From NCBI GenBank assembly GCA_001770475.1, contig MERB01000059.1:8955-46642 (forward strand): a stretch of 37,688 nucleotides of DNA, in the 5' to 3' direction. The notes beneath the pieces were generated by a model. The model saw nothing but the letters and a program-made list of their open reading frames with translations, did no database searches and had not been told where the DNA came from. Of this stretch, positions 19,311-32,570 are shown one piece after another. Position 1 is the first letter of the stretch, and each line of letters starts with the position of its first letter. Both the position numbers and the translations under genes were made by a program. The DNA is from Betaproteobacteria bacterium RIFCSPLOWO2_02_FULL_66_14 (GTDB lineage Bacteria > Pseudomonadota > Gammaproteobacteria > Burkholderiales > SG8-39).

Positions 19311-20111
19311 ATGCCAGTCAGTCTCAAGACCAGCGATGAAGTCGAGAAGATGCGCGTCGCCGGTCGTCTCGCCGCCGAGGTGCTCGATTACATCGAACCC
19401 CGGGTTCGCGCGGGCGTCAGCACGGCGCAGCTGAACGATCTGTGCCACGCCTACATGGTCGAGGTCCAGGGCACGATTCCCGCGCCCCTGAACTACGCCC
19501 CGCCCGGTTACAAGCCGTTCCCGAAATCGATCTGCACGTCGGTCAATCACCAGGTCTGCCACGGGATCCCGGGCGATCGCGTGCTGAAGACGGGCGACAT
19601 CCTGAACATTGACGTGACCGTCATCAAGGACGGGTATCACGGCGACAGCAGCCGGATGTACTTCGTCGGCGAGCCGAGCATCCAGGCGCGGCGCTTGGTC
19701 GACGCCACGTACGCCTGCATGTGGCGCGGGATCGAGCAGGTGCGGCCAGGAGCGCGCCTGGGCGACATCGGCGCGGCAATCCAGGGCTGCGCCGAGAGCC
19801 ACGGCTACTCCGTGGTGCGCGAGTTCTGCGGCCACGGCATCGGCCGCCGGTTCCACGAGGAACCCCAGGTGCTGCATTACGGTCGCCCGGGAACCGGGAT
19901 GGCGCTGGAGCCCGGAATGACGTTCACGATCGAACCCATGATCAACGCGGGCAAGGCCGCGATTCGCGAGCTTGCCGACGGCTGGACGATCGTCACCAAG
20001 GATCACAGTCTTTCCGCGCAATGGGAACACACGGTGCTGGTCACGGACCGCGGATACGAAGTCATGACGCTGTCCGCCGGCGCGCCGCCGCCACCGCCGT
20101 CGATGGCCTAG
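19311..20111 (+). CDS. map: Type I methionyl aminopeptidase
   Basis: MPVSLKTSDEVEKMRVAGRLAAEVLDYIEPRVRAGVSTAQLNDLCHAYM... HGIPGDRVLKTGDILNIDVTVIKDGYHGDSSRMYFVG; EFCGHGIGRRFHEEPQVLHYG. Confidence 0.98.
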   Translation: MPVSLKTSDEVEKMRVAGRLAAEVLDYIEPRVRAGVSTAQLNDLCHAYMVEVQGTIPAPLNYAPPGYKPFPKSICTSVNHQVCHGIPGDRVLKTGDILNIDVTVIKDGYHGDSSRMYFVGEPSIQARRLVDATYACMWRGIEQVRPGARLGDIGAAIQGCAESHGYSVVREFCGHGIGRRFHEEPQVLHYGRPGTGMALEPGMTFTIEPMINAGKAAIRELADGWTIVTKDHSLSAQWEHTVLVTDRGYEVMTLSAGAPPPPPSMA

Positions 20112-20127
20112 CGCGCCGCGGGCGATC

Positions 20128-22704
20128 GTGAGCGCAATCCCGCCGCCGGGCACCGCTGCGACGGAACGCTGGCGCGGCGAGTTGCGCGACGGCCGCAGCG
20201 CGCTGCGCGAGGCGCACGCCCGGGGCATGCGCCCGGCGCGGTTGCTGCGCCTGCATTCGCAGCTCATCGATCGCGTGCTGCGCGACCTCTGGCGCGAGAT
20301 CGCGCCGGTTGCCGACGGCGCGCTCGTCGCGACGGGCGGGTACGGGCGCGGCGAGCTGTTTCCCCATTCCGACATCGACCTGCTGGTCCTGCTCGCGCGC
20401 GAGCCCGCCACGGAGGAGCACGAACGCCTTGGACGCTTGATCGGGCTGCTTTGGGACATCGGTCTGGAAGCCGGGCACGGCGTGCGGACCGTGGAATCCT
20501 GCGTCGAGTCGGCGCGCGCGGACGTCACGGTGGAGACCGCGCTGCTCGAAGCGCGTTTCCTTGCCGGCAGCCGCAGCCTGTACCGCAGATTCGAGGAAAC
20601 CATGGCGCGGGCGCGCCACGCGGTGGACTTCCTTCGCGCCAAGCAGCTCGAGCAGGAGCAGCGGCACGCCAAGCATCAGGACACGCCGTTCGCGCTCGAG
20701 CCCAATCTCAAGGAATCCCCGGGCGGTCTGCGGGACGTGCAGGTGATCCGCTGGATTGCGCGGGCCAGCGGACTCGGCGAGCGGTGGCGCGATCTCGAGC
20801 GGCAGGGCCTTTTGCAGCGCGCCGAGGCGCTGCAGCTCGCACGCCACGAGGCGCTGCTCCAGGATCTGCGGATTCGCCTTCACTATCTCGCCGGGCGCCG
20901 CGAAGACCGCCTGGTGTTCGATTTCCAGAATGCGCTCGCCGAACAGTGCGGACTGCACGCGAGCGCCACCCGCCGCGCCGGCGAAAGGCTCATGCAGCGG
21001 TATTACCGCACCGCAAAAGGCGTCACCCAGCTCAACACGCTGCTGCTGCAGAATCTCGAGGCGGTGCTCGCGCCGCCGCCGGATTTTCCGCCGCGCCTGC
21101 TCAACGAGCGGTTCCAGGTGCGCGGGGAACTGCTCGAGGCGCGCGACGAGAGCGTGTTCGAACGCACGCCGACGTCGATCCTCGAGAGTTTCGTCCTCCT
21201 GCAGCAGCATCAGGATCTGCGCGGCATGACTGCCGCGACGCTGCGAGCGCTGTGGCGAGCCCGCAACCGCGTCAACGGCGCATACCGTCGCGACCCCGTG
21301 GCGCGACTGCTGTTCCTCGATTTCCTCCAGCAGCCGCGCGGCATCGTGCACCAGTCGCGGCGCATGAACCAGTACGACATCCTCGGCCGTTACCTGCCCG
21401 AATTCGGGCGCATCGTCGGTCAGATGCAGCACGACCTGTTCCACGTCTACACCGTGGACCAGCATATCCTGATGGTGCTGCGCAACCTGCGGCGCTTCAC
21501 GATGCCCGAGCTGGCGCACGAGTTCCCGCTCTGCAGCCAGCTGATGAGCGGCTTCGAGCGACGCTGGCTCATCTACATCGCCGCGCTTTATCACGATATC
21601 GCGAAGGGACGCGGCGGCGACCACTCCGAGCTCGGCGCCCGCGACGCGCGGCGATTCTGCCGTCGGCATGGGCTGTCCGCGGAAGACGCCGCGATGGTCG
21701 AATTTCTGGTTGCAGACCATCTGACGATGTCCAAGGTCGCGCAAAAGCAGGACGTCTACGACCCGGAGGTGGTGCAGAACTTCGCCACGCTCGTCGGAAG
21801 CGAGCGACGGTTGACCGCGCTTTACCTGCTGACGGTCGCCGACGTACGCGGCACCAGCCCGAAAGTGTGGAATGCGTGGAAGGCCAAGCTGCTGGAAGAC
21901 CTGTACCGCGCCGCCCGTCGCGTGCTGGCGGGCGAGGTGCCGCCGCGCGAAGCAGTGGTGGCGGAGAAACAGGCCGAAGCTGCGCGTCTACTGAGGCTGT
22001 ACGCCCTGTCGCCGCACGTCGAAGACGAACTCTGGTCGCAGCTCGACGCGCCGTACTTCCTGCGGCACGACGCGCAGGAAATCGCCTGGCAGACGCGCAA
22101 TCTGCATTTCCGGGTCCGGACCCCAACCCCGGTGGTCAAGGCCCGCCTCGCGCCGATGGGCGAAGGTCTGCAGGTGATGATCTATGCGCCGGACCGCGAA
22201 CGTCTGTTCGCGCGCATCTGCGGGTACTTCGAGCGCGCGGGGTTCAACATCGTCGAGGCAAAGATTCACACTACCCGCTACGGGTACGCGCTCGATACGT
22301 TTCTCGTGCTCGGCCAGGGTTCCGGGGTGCACTACCGCGACCTGATCAACCTCATCGAGCGCGGCCTCAGCGAGGAAATCGCCTCCAGGGACGACCTCGG
22401 GCCGCCGCGCTCGGGGCGGCTGTCGCGGCGCGTGCTGCACTATCCGATTTCTCCGGTGGTCGACATCCGTCCCGACGAACGCGGCACGTACCACGTGTTG
22501 TCGATCGTCGCCGCCGATCGTCCGGGATTGCTTTACGGCATCGCACGGGCGCTCACCGGACGTCACATCAACCTGCACTCGGCCAAGATCAACACCCTGG
22601 GCGACCGTGCCGAGGACGTGTTCCTGCTCTCCGGAACCGCGCTGGCGGACGCCAAGGACGTCCTCAGGCTCGAGCAGGAAATGCTCGAGGTGCTGCAGGT
22701 CTGA
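20128..22704 (+). CDS. glnD: [Protein-PII] uridylyltransferase/uridylyl-removing enzyme
   Basis: GTG start; 858 aa; GGYGRGELFPHSDIDLLVLL nucleotidyltransferase motif, HD domain (ALYHDIAKGRGGDHSELGA), two ACT domains at the C-terminus. Confidence 0.97.
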   Translation: MSAIPPPGTAATERWRGELRDGRSALREAHARGMRPARLLRLHSQLIDRVLRDLWREIAPVADGALVATGGYGRGELFPHSDIDLLVLLAREPATEEHERLGRLIGLLWDIGLEAGHGVRTVESCVESARADVTVETALLEARFLAGSRSLYRRFEETMARARHAVDFLRAKQLEQEQRHAKHQDTPFALEPNLKESPGGLRDVQVIRWIARASGLGERWRDLERQGLLQRAEALQLARHEALLQDLRIRLHYLAGRREDRLVFDFQNALAEQCGLHASATRRAGERLMQRYYRTAKGVTQLNTLLLQNLEAVLAPPPDFPPRLLNERFQVRGELLEARDESVFERTPTSILESFVLLQQHQDLRGMTAATLRALWRARNRVNGAYRRDPVARLLFLDFLQQPRGIVHQSRRMNQYDILGRYLPEFGRIVGQMQHDLFHVYTVDQHILMVLRNLRRFTMPELAHEFPLCSQLMSGFERRWLIYIAALYHDIAKGRGGDHSELGARDARRFCRRHGLSAEDAAMVEFLVADHLTMSKVAQKQDVYDPEVVQNFATLVGSERRLTALYLLTVADVRGTSPKVWNAWKAKLLEDLYRAARRVLAGEVPPREAVVAEKQAEAARLLRLYALSPHVEDELWSQLDAPYFLRHDAQEIAWQTRNLHFRVRTPTPVVKARLAPMGEGLQVMIYAPDRERLFARICGYFERAGFNIVEAKIHTTRYGYALDTFLVLGQGSGVHYRDLINLIERGLSEEIASRDDLGPPRSGRLSRRVLHYPISPVVDIRPDERGTYHVLSIVAADRPGLLYGIARALTGRHINLHSAKINTLGDRAEDVFLLSGTALADAKDVLRLEQEMLEVLQV

Positions 22705-22725
22705 GTCCCCGTCGGGATCCCCGGG

Positions 22726-23259
22726 TCAATCTTCGGGCGGCAGATCCTCGCCGGGGAAAAGCGCCTCGATGAATCCGAAGCGCGACAGGTCGCGCAGCCT
22801 CATCGGGTAAAGGATTCCGTCCAGGTGATCGCATTCGTGCTGCACCACGCGCGCGTGGAAACCCTGCACGCTGCGCTCGAACTTCGCGCCGCCCTCGTCG
22901 AACCCGGCGTAGCGCACGCTCGAGAAACGGGGCACCCAACCCCGCATTCCGGGCACCGAAAGGCAGCCTTCCCAGTCTTCGTTGATTTCTCCGGAGAGCG
23001 GCTCGATCCGGGGATTGATCAGCACCGTGTCCGGAACCTCCTCGGCCTGGGGGTAGCGCGGATTGGCGTGCACGCCGAAGATCACGACGCGCAGATTGAC
23101 CCCGATTTGCGGCGCCGCGAGCCCCGCCCCGTCGAGGTGCGTCATGGTGTCGCGCAGGTCGCCGAGAAGCGCCAGCAACCCGGGGGTTCCGAAGCGTTCT
23201 ACCGGGAGCGCTTTCCGCAGCAGCCTCGGATCGCCCATCCTCAGGACTTCGCGGATCAT
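22726..23259 (-). CDS. def: Peptide deformylase
   Basis: ATG 23259: [28 protein letters not shown]...[38 protein letters not shown] (all three PDF motifs). Confidence 0.97.
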   Translation of the reverse strand: MIREVLRMGDPRLLRKALPVERFGTPGLLALLGDLRDTMTHLDGAGLAAPQIGVNLRVVIFGVHANPRYPQAEEVPDTVLINPRIEPLSGEINEDWEGCLSVPGMRGWVPRFSSVRYAGFDEGGAKFERSVQGFHARVVQHECDHLDGILYPMRLRDLSRFGFIEALFPGEDLPPED

Positions 23260-23993
23260 CCGCCCGCCAGCCGCTCGATGATCTTGCGCACGCGCGCCAT
23301 CGCGCCCGCCAGCACGGCTTCGATCGCCTCGAGCGCGATGCGCTGCGCGCTGTCGCCGCGGCCGGCGGCGTAGTTCGCGACAACCGCGATCGCGGCGTAC
23401 TCGAGCGCGAGTTCCCGCGCCAGCGCGGCCTCGGGCATCCCGGTCATTCCCACCAGGTCGGCGCCGTCCCGCTCCAAACGCGTGATTTCGGCTGCCGTTT
23501 CCAGGCGCGGGCCCTGGGTTGCCGCATAAACGCAGCCATCGACGATCGATTCGCCGCAATCGCTGGCGGCGCGCAGGACACGCTCACGCAAACGGCCCGA
23601 ATACGGCTCGGTGAAATCGACGTGCGTCACCGCCATGCCCTTGCCTTCGAAAAACGTCGCTGCACGGCCCCACGTGTAATCGATGAGTTGGTGCGGTAGC
23701 GCGAGCGTACCGGGGACGAGATCGGGTCGAATGCCGCCGGCCGAGGCGATCGACACGATCGCCGTCGCCTGCACTTCGCGGAGCGCCCAGACGTTGGCGC
23801 GATAGTTGACTTCGTGCGGCGCAATCGTGTGTCCGTAGCCGTGGCGCGCGAGAAACACGAGCGGGCTTCCGCCCAGGCGGCCGAAGGTCAGCGGTCCCGA
23901 GGGCTCGCCAAACGGCGTCCGGACGGCCTTGCGGTCCGTCACTTCGAGGTTGGCCAGCTGGGACAGCCCGCTGCCGCCGATCACCGCGAGCAC
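23256..23993 (-). CDS. S-methyl-5'-thioinosine phosphorylase (MTAP/PNP family)
   Basis: GTG 23993: (M)[70 protein letters not shown]... [32 protein letters not shown] in the VANY segment (codon 23375-23373) rather than the Asp of MTAPs suggests a 6-oxopurine substrate. Confidence 0.83.
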   Translation of the reverse strand: MLAVIGGSGLSQLANLEVTDRKAVRTPFGEPSGPLTFGRLGGSPLVFLARHGYGHTIAPHEVNYRANVWALREVQATAIVSIASAGGIRPDLVPGTLALPHQLIDYTWGRAATFFEGKGMAVTHVDFTEPYSGRLRERVLRAASDCGESIVDGCVYAATQGPRLETAAEITRLERDGADLVGMTGMPEAALARELALEYAAIAVVANYAAGRGDSAQRIALEAIEAVLAGAMARVRKIIERLAGG

Positions 23994-23994
23994 T

Positions 23995-24543
23995 TCAACG
24001 CTCCCGCATGGCACGGATTTCCGGCAGGTTTCTCCACAAGCCCCGGGCGTCCATGCCGCAGCCGAATACGAAACGGTCCGGGATCCGCAGGCCGACGAAA
24101 TCCGCCGCGTAGGGCTTGGCCTCGGAGCGCAGCTTTTCGACCAGAACGGCGCTGTGAAAGCTCGTGGCTCCCAAACCGAGCACGCGATCGCGCAGGGCCT
24201 GCAGCGTCTGTCCGGCATCGAGGATGTCGTCGAGCGCGAGCACTGCGCGGCCGCGCACGCGATCCGACGGCGGCACTCTCCAGAGGAGTTCCCCGCCTCG
24301 TGTTTCCGCGCCATAACGCGTGGCGTCCGCGTAGTCGAGATCGAGCGGAAACCGCAGGCGCGGCAGCAGCTGCCCGGCAAACACGACGGCGCCGCGCAAC
24401 AGGATCAGCACCAGCGGGTAGCTTTGCCACAGCCGGGCGTGAACCTCTTCGGCGAGCCGCTGCACCGCGGTCTCGACCTCGACCGCGCTCGCGATCAGTT
24501 CGGACTCGGCGAGAAAATCCCAGGCTTCCCGGAGCGTCGCCAT
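23995..24543 (-). CDS. hpt: Hypoxanthine-guanine phosphoribosyltransferase
   Basis: PRTase motifs: LVLILLRGAVVFAGQLLPRL, VLALDDILDAGQTLQALRDRV; PDRFVFGCGMDARGLWRNLPEI. Confidence 0.9.
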   Translation of the reverse strand: MATLREAWDFLAESELIASAVEVETAVQRLAEEVHARLWQSYPLVLILLRGAVVFAGQLLPRLRFPLDLDYADATRYGAETRGGELLWRVPPSDRVRGRAVLALDDILDAGQTLQALRDRVLGLGATSFHSAVLVEKLRSEAKPYAADFVGLRIPDRFVFGCGMDARGLWRNLPEIRAMRER

Positions 24544-24567
24544 GACGCCGAGTATATCGGCCGCGCC

Positions 24568-27461
<2,894 letters not shown>

Positions 27462-28505
27462 TCAGGAGAACAGCCGCAGCGCCACCGCGCTGCCCGAATC
27501 GAAGCCCTGAGCGTCGAACATCGCCTTGACCGCGCCGAGCTGCAACTCGATCGCCGAGAATTCGCGCTCCTCGAGCGTGTGACCATTGTCGTCGACGAGT
27601 CGGCCTTCGAGCGACGCTGCCATCCTGCGGGCCGCCGAAGCCATGGCCTGAAAGGTTCGGCGCGTGTCGGGCGCGCGGGCGACGTCGAGCATGAACGAAA
27701 GCCCGGTGTCCGGCTCACCCTCCGCCTTCCCCGCAGCGAACGCGCCACCGTCACGACGTTCGACCGAAAAGAGAATCGTGTCGCCGTCGCCGCGGGCCGC
27801 GTACCGCCCATCCGCGCCCGGCGTGAGCCCTTCCGCCAGCGCCAGCGCGTGAATTCGGCCGGGGTCGAACCCGGCGCCCGCCCCGGACACCACGTGCACG
27901 ACGACCTGCACGTCGACGTCCTTGCAGAACCGATCCAGTTCACGCGCCCGATCCACTGCGACGCGGAGATCCGTCGCGCCGATCGTTGCACGGGTCGCCG
28001 CAGCGATGGTGTCGATGGCGGCGCGGAACTCGATCAGCTCGGCCTCGCCGATCGCACCTTCGCGAGTGACCAGCTGCAGCCCGGCCTTCAGCGCGAGCGA
28101 CGAGTCGCCGTTTCCCTGCGCCAGCGGAAACCACCGGGTTCCATCGGGCGAGTAGGCGAGGATCGCGCGCTTCGCAAACAGGTGTCCGAACGGTTTCCAG
28201 CGATCGCGCAGGCCGTCGGTCGCCGTCGGCGCGGCGAACGCCAGATCGACGACATAATCGACACGCGAATCCGGCATCGCGGGACGCCCCGCTTCCTCCG
28301 GCCGGGGCGTCGCGACGCGGCCTTCCGGCATTGGCGCGACCTTGCGTGCGGGCGCAGGCGCCTCGAGCAGTGCGTCGCCCGCCGGGGACCGGAAGGCAGC
28401 CTCCGCGTCACGCCGCACGCGGCGCTCCTGGATGCGGTTGTAGGCGAACACGCCGGCCACGACCAGCGCGCCGATCGCCAGCAGTGCAAGTTGAAGTTCG
28501 GTCAT
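27462..28505 (-). CDS. zipA: Cell division protein ZipA-like (FtsZ-binding C-terminal domain)
   Basis: MTELQLALLAIGALVVAGVFAYNRIQERRVRRDAEAAF N-terminal TM; C-terminal ZipA-like domain (GLSFMLDVARAPDTRRTFQAMASAARRMAASLEGRLVDDNGHTL); between smc and ligA. Confidence 0.85.
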   Translation of the reverse strand: MTELQLALLAIGALVVAGVFAYNRIQERRVRRDAEAAFRSPAGDALLEAPAPARKVAPMPEGRVATPRPEEAGRPAMPDSRVDYVVDLAFAAPTATDGLRDRWKPFGHLFAKRAILAYSPDGTRWFPLAQGNGDSSLALKAGLQLVTREGAIGEAELIEFRAAIDTIAAATRATIGATDLRVAVDRARELDRFCKDVDVQVVVHVVSGAGAGFDPGRIHALALAEGLTPGADGRYAARGDGDTILFSVERRDGGAFAAGKAEGEPDTGLSFMLDVARAPDTRRTFQAMASAARRMAASLEGRLVDDNGHTLEEREFSAIELQLGAVKAMFDAQGFDSGSAVALRLFS

Positions 28506-28536
28506 GTCGGGATCCCGGCGGCGGTTTCGACGGGCG

Positions 28537-31500
28537 TCAGGCCGCGAGTTCCTCGCGCAGGCGCAGCGCCTCCTCGATGTCCACGGCCACGACGCGCGAG
28601 ACTCCGGCTTCGGGCATCGTGACGCCGATCAGTTGAGCCGCCAGTTCCATCGTGATCTTGTTGTGCGTGATGAACAGGAACTGCGTCTGCGAAGCCATCC
28701 TGCGCACCAGTTCGCAGAAACGCGCGGTATTGGTGTCGTCGAGCGGCGCATCGACCTCGTCGAGCAGGCAGAAGGGCGCCGGATTGAGCTGGAAAATGGC
28801 GAACACCAGTGCGATCGCCGTGAGCGCCTTCTCCCCGCCCGACAGCAGGTGAATCGTGGTGTTGCGCTTGCCGGGAGGTTGCGCCAGCACCTGGACGCCG
28901 GCATCGAGAATTTCCTCGCCCGTCATGAGCAGCTTCGCCTCGCCTCCTCCGAACAGCGCCGGAAACAGGCTCCCGAAATGGCGATTCACGGCTTCGAACG
29001 TCTCGCGCAGCAGCTCGCGCGTCTCACGGTCGATTCGCCGGATCGCGTCCTGCAGCGTCTGCACCGCCTCCTCGAGATCGGTCGACTGGGCGTCGAGGAA
29101 GTTCTTGCGTTCGCTGGAGGTCTTCAGCTCGTCGACCGCGGCGAGGTTGACCGCGCCGAGTTCGCCGATCGCCTGCGCCAGACGCGAGATCTCGCCCTGC
29201 AGGGTCGTCGGTCTCGGCGCCCGCCCCGCGGCCTCTGAGAGAATCGTCTCGTCGGCTCCGCCCTCGAGCAGCTGATTCGCGAACTGATCCTGGTTGATCT
29301 GCGCCGCCTGCTCCTTGAGGCGAAAGTCGGCGATGCGGTCACGCAGCGGCCCGTTGAGGCGTTCGGCCTCGAGCCGCCGTTCCTCGAGTTCGCGCAACGC
29401 GCCGGAGGCCGCCTCGACGGCCTCGCGCGCGGCTGCCAGCGCCTGTTCGCAGGCGAGGCGCGCTTCGACTGCCGTGCCCAGCGTCTCGCGCAATCCCGGC
29501 AGGGGATCGACGGACAGTTCCTCCGCGAGCTGCACCGTCTCCGAATCGGCTTGCGAGATCTGCTGATCGATGACGCCCACGGCACTCTCGATCTCCGAGA
29601 TCTTTGAGGTGCACTCGCGGTCGCTGAACTGCGCGTCCTGTAGATCGCGTTCCGCTTGCTGCGTGGCGCGCCGCTGGGTCGCAAGCGCGGTTTCGGCCGC
29701 GGCCTGCGCGCTGCCCACGGATTCGAGCGCCGCGCGCTCCGCGGCGATCGCACTCTCGATCCGGGTAAGTTCTTCCCGGCCTTCCGCGAGGCGCTCTTCG
29801 TCCCGTCCCGATTCGAGGGCGAGTTCGGCAAGCTCGGCCTGGATCTGCGCGCTGCGCTCACGGAAACGCTCGACTGTCTGGTTGAGCCTCAGGCGTTGCA
29901 GTTCGGCGTCGTGACGCTCGGTATTGCGGGCTGCAAGCGCTGCACGCGCGTTCTCCAGAGCCTGCTGGCGTTCCATCACCTCCGCCTCGACTTGCGCCGC
30001 CGCCGCCCGCGAGGCTGCGTGCCGTCCCGCAAGCTCGCGGCAGCGCTCCTCGAGCGCATCGATTTCGGACTGGCGCGCGAGAATCCCGGCGTCCGCCGGA
30101 TCCGGGGCATGCAATCCGGCAGTGAAGCGTGTGAAACAGTCGCCGTTGCGATTCACCAGGATCGCGCCGGGCGGCAACTTGGCGCGCCGCGCAGCCTCGG
30201 GAATTGCGTCCGCCACGAACACGCCGGCGAGCCAGTCGTCGAGCGCGCCGCCGACGGCGGCGTCCAGCGCGTGCACATGGCTCGACAAGGGCTCGTAACC
30301 TTCCAATGCGGGGGGCGCTCCCGCGACGCCACGAGAGAACACGTTTGCCTTCACGGGCGGCCGATCCGCGGCGAGGGCGGCCCATGCCGCGGAATCCTCC
30401 AGCTGCAGTGCGTGCAACCGCTCGCGAAGTACCGACTCGACTGCGATTTCCCATCCGGCGTCGATCCGGATCTTCTGCCAGTAGCGCGGCAGGGCAGCCA
30501 GCGAGTGCTTGGCGAGCCATTCCTGCAACGGAGCATTCTCCTCCGCCGCGGCCTGAACCTGCTGCAGCGTCGCGAGCTGCGCTTCCGCCGCCGTGGATTC
30601 GCGGGCCGCGTCGGCGAGCGCGCTGGCACTCGCCGCGCGCCGTTCCTCCAGCGCCGAGACGGCATCCTGCATGCCGTTGAGATCGAGCAGCGTCGCCGCG
30701 AGCGCGGTATCGAGCGCAGCGACGCGACCGTCCGCGGCGGCGATCGAACCGGATTCGGGCGCCTGCAATCCGCGCAGCTCGCCCTCGAGCCGCTCGCGCC
30801 GCTGCACCAGCGAACGCAGGTTGTCCTCGGCGTGTGAGCACCTCGCCCGAGCAAGCTGAAGTGAACTTTCCGACCGCAGCAGTCGGCTGCGCGCCTCGTC
30901 CAGCCGTTCCTGCGCTCCGCGGTAGGCCTGCTCGGCACGCGGCAGGCGTTCGGTCTCCCGCGCCAGTCGCGACCCCAGCTCGACGACCCGTTGCTTCGCG
31001 CTGGCGGTCCGCACCACCCACAGGTGCAGCGATTGCGTGAGCTGCGCGCGTTGCTCCCGCCAGGACGCGAGTTGCGCGCGGCGTTCCGTGTGCCGGTTTT
31101 CGAGGCGCTGGCGGTTTTCCTCCAGGTGGCGCAGATCGGACTCGTGCCGCGCCACCTCGGAATTCGCGGCATACAGTGCGGCCTGCGCAGCATTCAGCGC
31201 ATCGCCCGCCTCGAAGTGCGACGAGCGTGCAGTCTCGATCCGGCTCTCGGTTTCGCGCAGGCGCGCCATGCCGGCCTCGAGCTCGATGCCGACGCGGGCG
31301 ATTTCGCCGGCGTGGCGTTCACGCTCGGCGGCTGCATCGCGGCGGCGCAGAAACCAGAGCAGATGCTGTTTGAGTTGCAGTTCCTGCTGGAACTCCCGGT
31401 ACTGGTTCGCGACCCGCGCCTGCGCGTCGAGCCGCTCGAGCTGTGAACCAAGTTCCTGCCGGATGTCGTTGACCCGCGCAAGATTGTCCCGCGTATCCCC

Positions 31501-32052
31501 GAGGCGGCTCTCGGTCTCCTTGCGGCGCTCGCGGTAGCGCGAGACCCCCGCCGCTTCCTCCAGGAACAGCCGCAGATCCTCGGGTTTCGCCTCGATGACG
31601 CGCTGGATCATCCCCTGCTCGATGATCGCGTAGGCGCGCGGACCGAGTCCCGTGCCGAGGAACATGTCGGTGACGTCCCTGCGCCGCACGTGCGTATTGT
31701 TGATGTAATAGCCGGACTCGCCGTCGCGCTGCAGCACGCGCCGCACCGAGATTTCGGCGTACTGGGACCACTGCCCGGCCGCACGACCGAGGGAATTGTC
31801 GAACAGCAGCTCGACGCTGGCGCGATTGAGCGGCTTGCGGTTGACCGAGCCGTTGAAGATCACGTCCTGCATCGAGTCGCCGCGAAGCGCCGCGGCACGG
31901 CTTTCGCCGAGCACCCAGCGAACCGCGTCGATGACGTTGGACTTGCCGCAGCCGTTCGGCCCGACCACGCCGACGAGATCGCCGGGCACGTGAATCGAAG
32001 TCGGGTCGACGAACGACTTGAACCCGGATAGCCTGATTTGCGTTAGACGCAC
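28537..32052 (-). CDS. smc: Chromosome segregation protein SMC
   Basis: GTG 32052: (M)RLTQIRLSGFKSFVDPTSIHVPGDLVGVVGPNGCGKSNVIDAVRWVLGE; long coiled coils and hinge; LLSGGEKALTAIALVFAIFQLNPAPFCLLDEVDAPLDDTN. Upstream extension to 32139 in the track is not supported. Confidence 0.97.
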   Translation of the reverse strand: MRLTQIRLSGFKSFVDPTSIHVPGDLVGVVGPNGCGKSNVIDAVRWVLGESRAAALRGDSMQDVIFNGSVNRKPLNRASVELLFDNSLGRAAGQWSQYAEISVRRVLQRDGESGYYINNTHVRRRDVTDMFLGTGLGPRAYAIIEQGMIQRVIEAKPEDLRLFLEEAAGVSRYRERRKETESRLGDTRDNLARVNDIRQELGSQLERLDAQARVANQYREFQQELQLKQHLLWFLRRRDAAAERERHAGEIARVGIELEAGMARLRETESRIETARSSHFEAGDALNAAQAALYAANSEVARHESDLRHLEENRQRLENRHTERRAQLASWREQRAQLTQSLHLWVVRTASAKQRVVELGSRLARETERLPRAEQAYRGAQERLDEARSRLLRSESSLQLARARCSHAEDNLRSLVQRRERLEGELRGLQAPESGSIAAADGRVAALDTALAATLLDLNGMQDAVSALEERRAASASALADAARESTAAEAQLATLQQVQAAAEENAPLQEWLAKHSLAALPRYWQKIRIDAGWEIAVESVLRERLHALQLEDSAAWAALAADRPPVKANVFSRGVAGAPPALEGYEPLSSHVHALDAAVGGALDDWLAGVFVADAIPEAARRAKLPPGAILVNRNGDCFTRFTAGLHAPDPADAGILARQSEIDALEERCRELAGRHAASRAAAAQVEAEVMERQQALENARAALAARNTERHDAELQRLRLNQTVERFRERSAQIQAELAELALESGRDEERLAEGREELTRIESAIAAERAALESVGSAQAAAETALATQRRATQQAERDLQDAQFSDRECTSKISEIESAVGVIDQQISQADSETVQLAEELSVDPLPGLRETLGTAVEARLACEQALAAAREAVEAASGALRELEERRLEAERLNGPLRDRIADFRLKEQAAQINQDQFANQLLEGGADETILSEAAGRAPRPTTLQGEISRLAQAIGELGAVNLAAVDELKTSSERKNFLDAQSTDLEEAVQTLQDAIRRIDRETRELLRETFEAVNRHFGSLFPALFGGGEAKLLMTGEEILDAGVQVLAQPPGKRNTTIHLLSGGEKALTAIALVFAIFQLNPAPFCLLDEVDAPLDDTNTARFCELVRRMASQTQFLFITHNKITMELAAQLIGVTMPEAGVSRVVAVDIEEALRLREELAA

Positions 32053-32201
32053 TGAATTTCGCGATACTGTCCGGATTGGGAGCGCGCGTAGCGCCGGGGG
32101 TAAACGGCGCGTGAGCGAGCCGCCCGCGCCGCGTCGCAACTGCGCGCCATGATAACATCACCGCGCACTGGTTCTCGCAGTCCGGACTCACTCATTTCCC
32201 G

Positions 32202-32570
32202 ATGCCGTCACGCCCTGCCAAGCGCCTGCAGACATTCCGCAACCCGTCGCCGGGACGCGATTACCGGATTCAGATGGAGCTGCCTGAATTCACCTGCCTG
32301 TGTCCGATCACCGGGCAGCCCGACTTCGCCACGCTCGGCCTGGAATACGTGCCGGATGCGCTGTGCGTCGAGTTGAAGTCGCTCAAACTCTACATCTGGT
32401 CGTACCGTGACGAGGGCGCGTATCACGAGGCGGTCACCAATCGAATCCTCGACGACCTGGTGCGCGCCGTGCGCCCTCGATTCATGCGTTTGACCGCTCG
32501 CTTCAACGTGCGGGGCGGAATTCACACCACGGTCGTGGCCGAGCACCGCAAACGGGGCTGGAGGGCGTGA
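32202..32570 (+). CDS. queF: NADPH-dependent 7-cyano-7-deazaguanine (preQ0) reductase QueF
   Basis: [63 protein letters not shown]...[15 protein letters not shown]; short unimodular QueF. Confidence 0.95.
   Translation: MPSRPAKRLQTFRNPSPGRDYRIQMELPEFTCLCPITGQPDFATLGLEYVPDALCVELKSLKLYIWSYRDEGAYHEAVTNRILDDLVRAVRPRFMRLTARFNVRGGIHTTVVAEHRKRGWRA

Noticed and set aside
20062-21744. 560-aa minus ORF antisense to glnD
   Set aside because: Composition typical of antisense GC-rich frames; GlnD motifs on plus strand are unequivocal.
32053-32201. preQ1 riboswitch upstream of queF
   Set aside because: No convincing preQ1 aptamer-like hairpin/pseudoknot or expression platform visible by eye in the 149-bp smc/queF spacer; not claimable without a covariance-model search.
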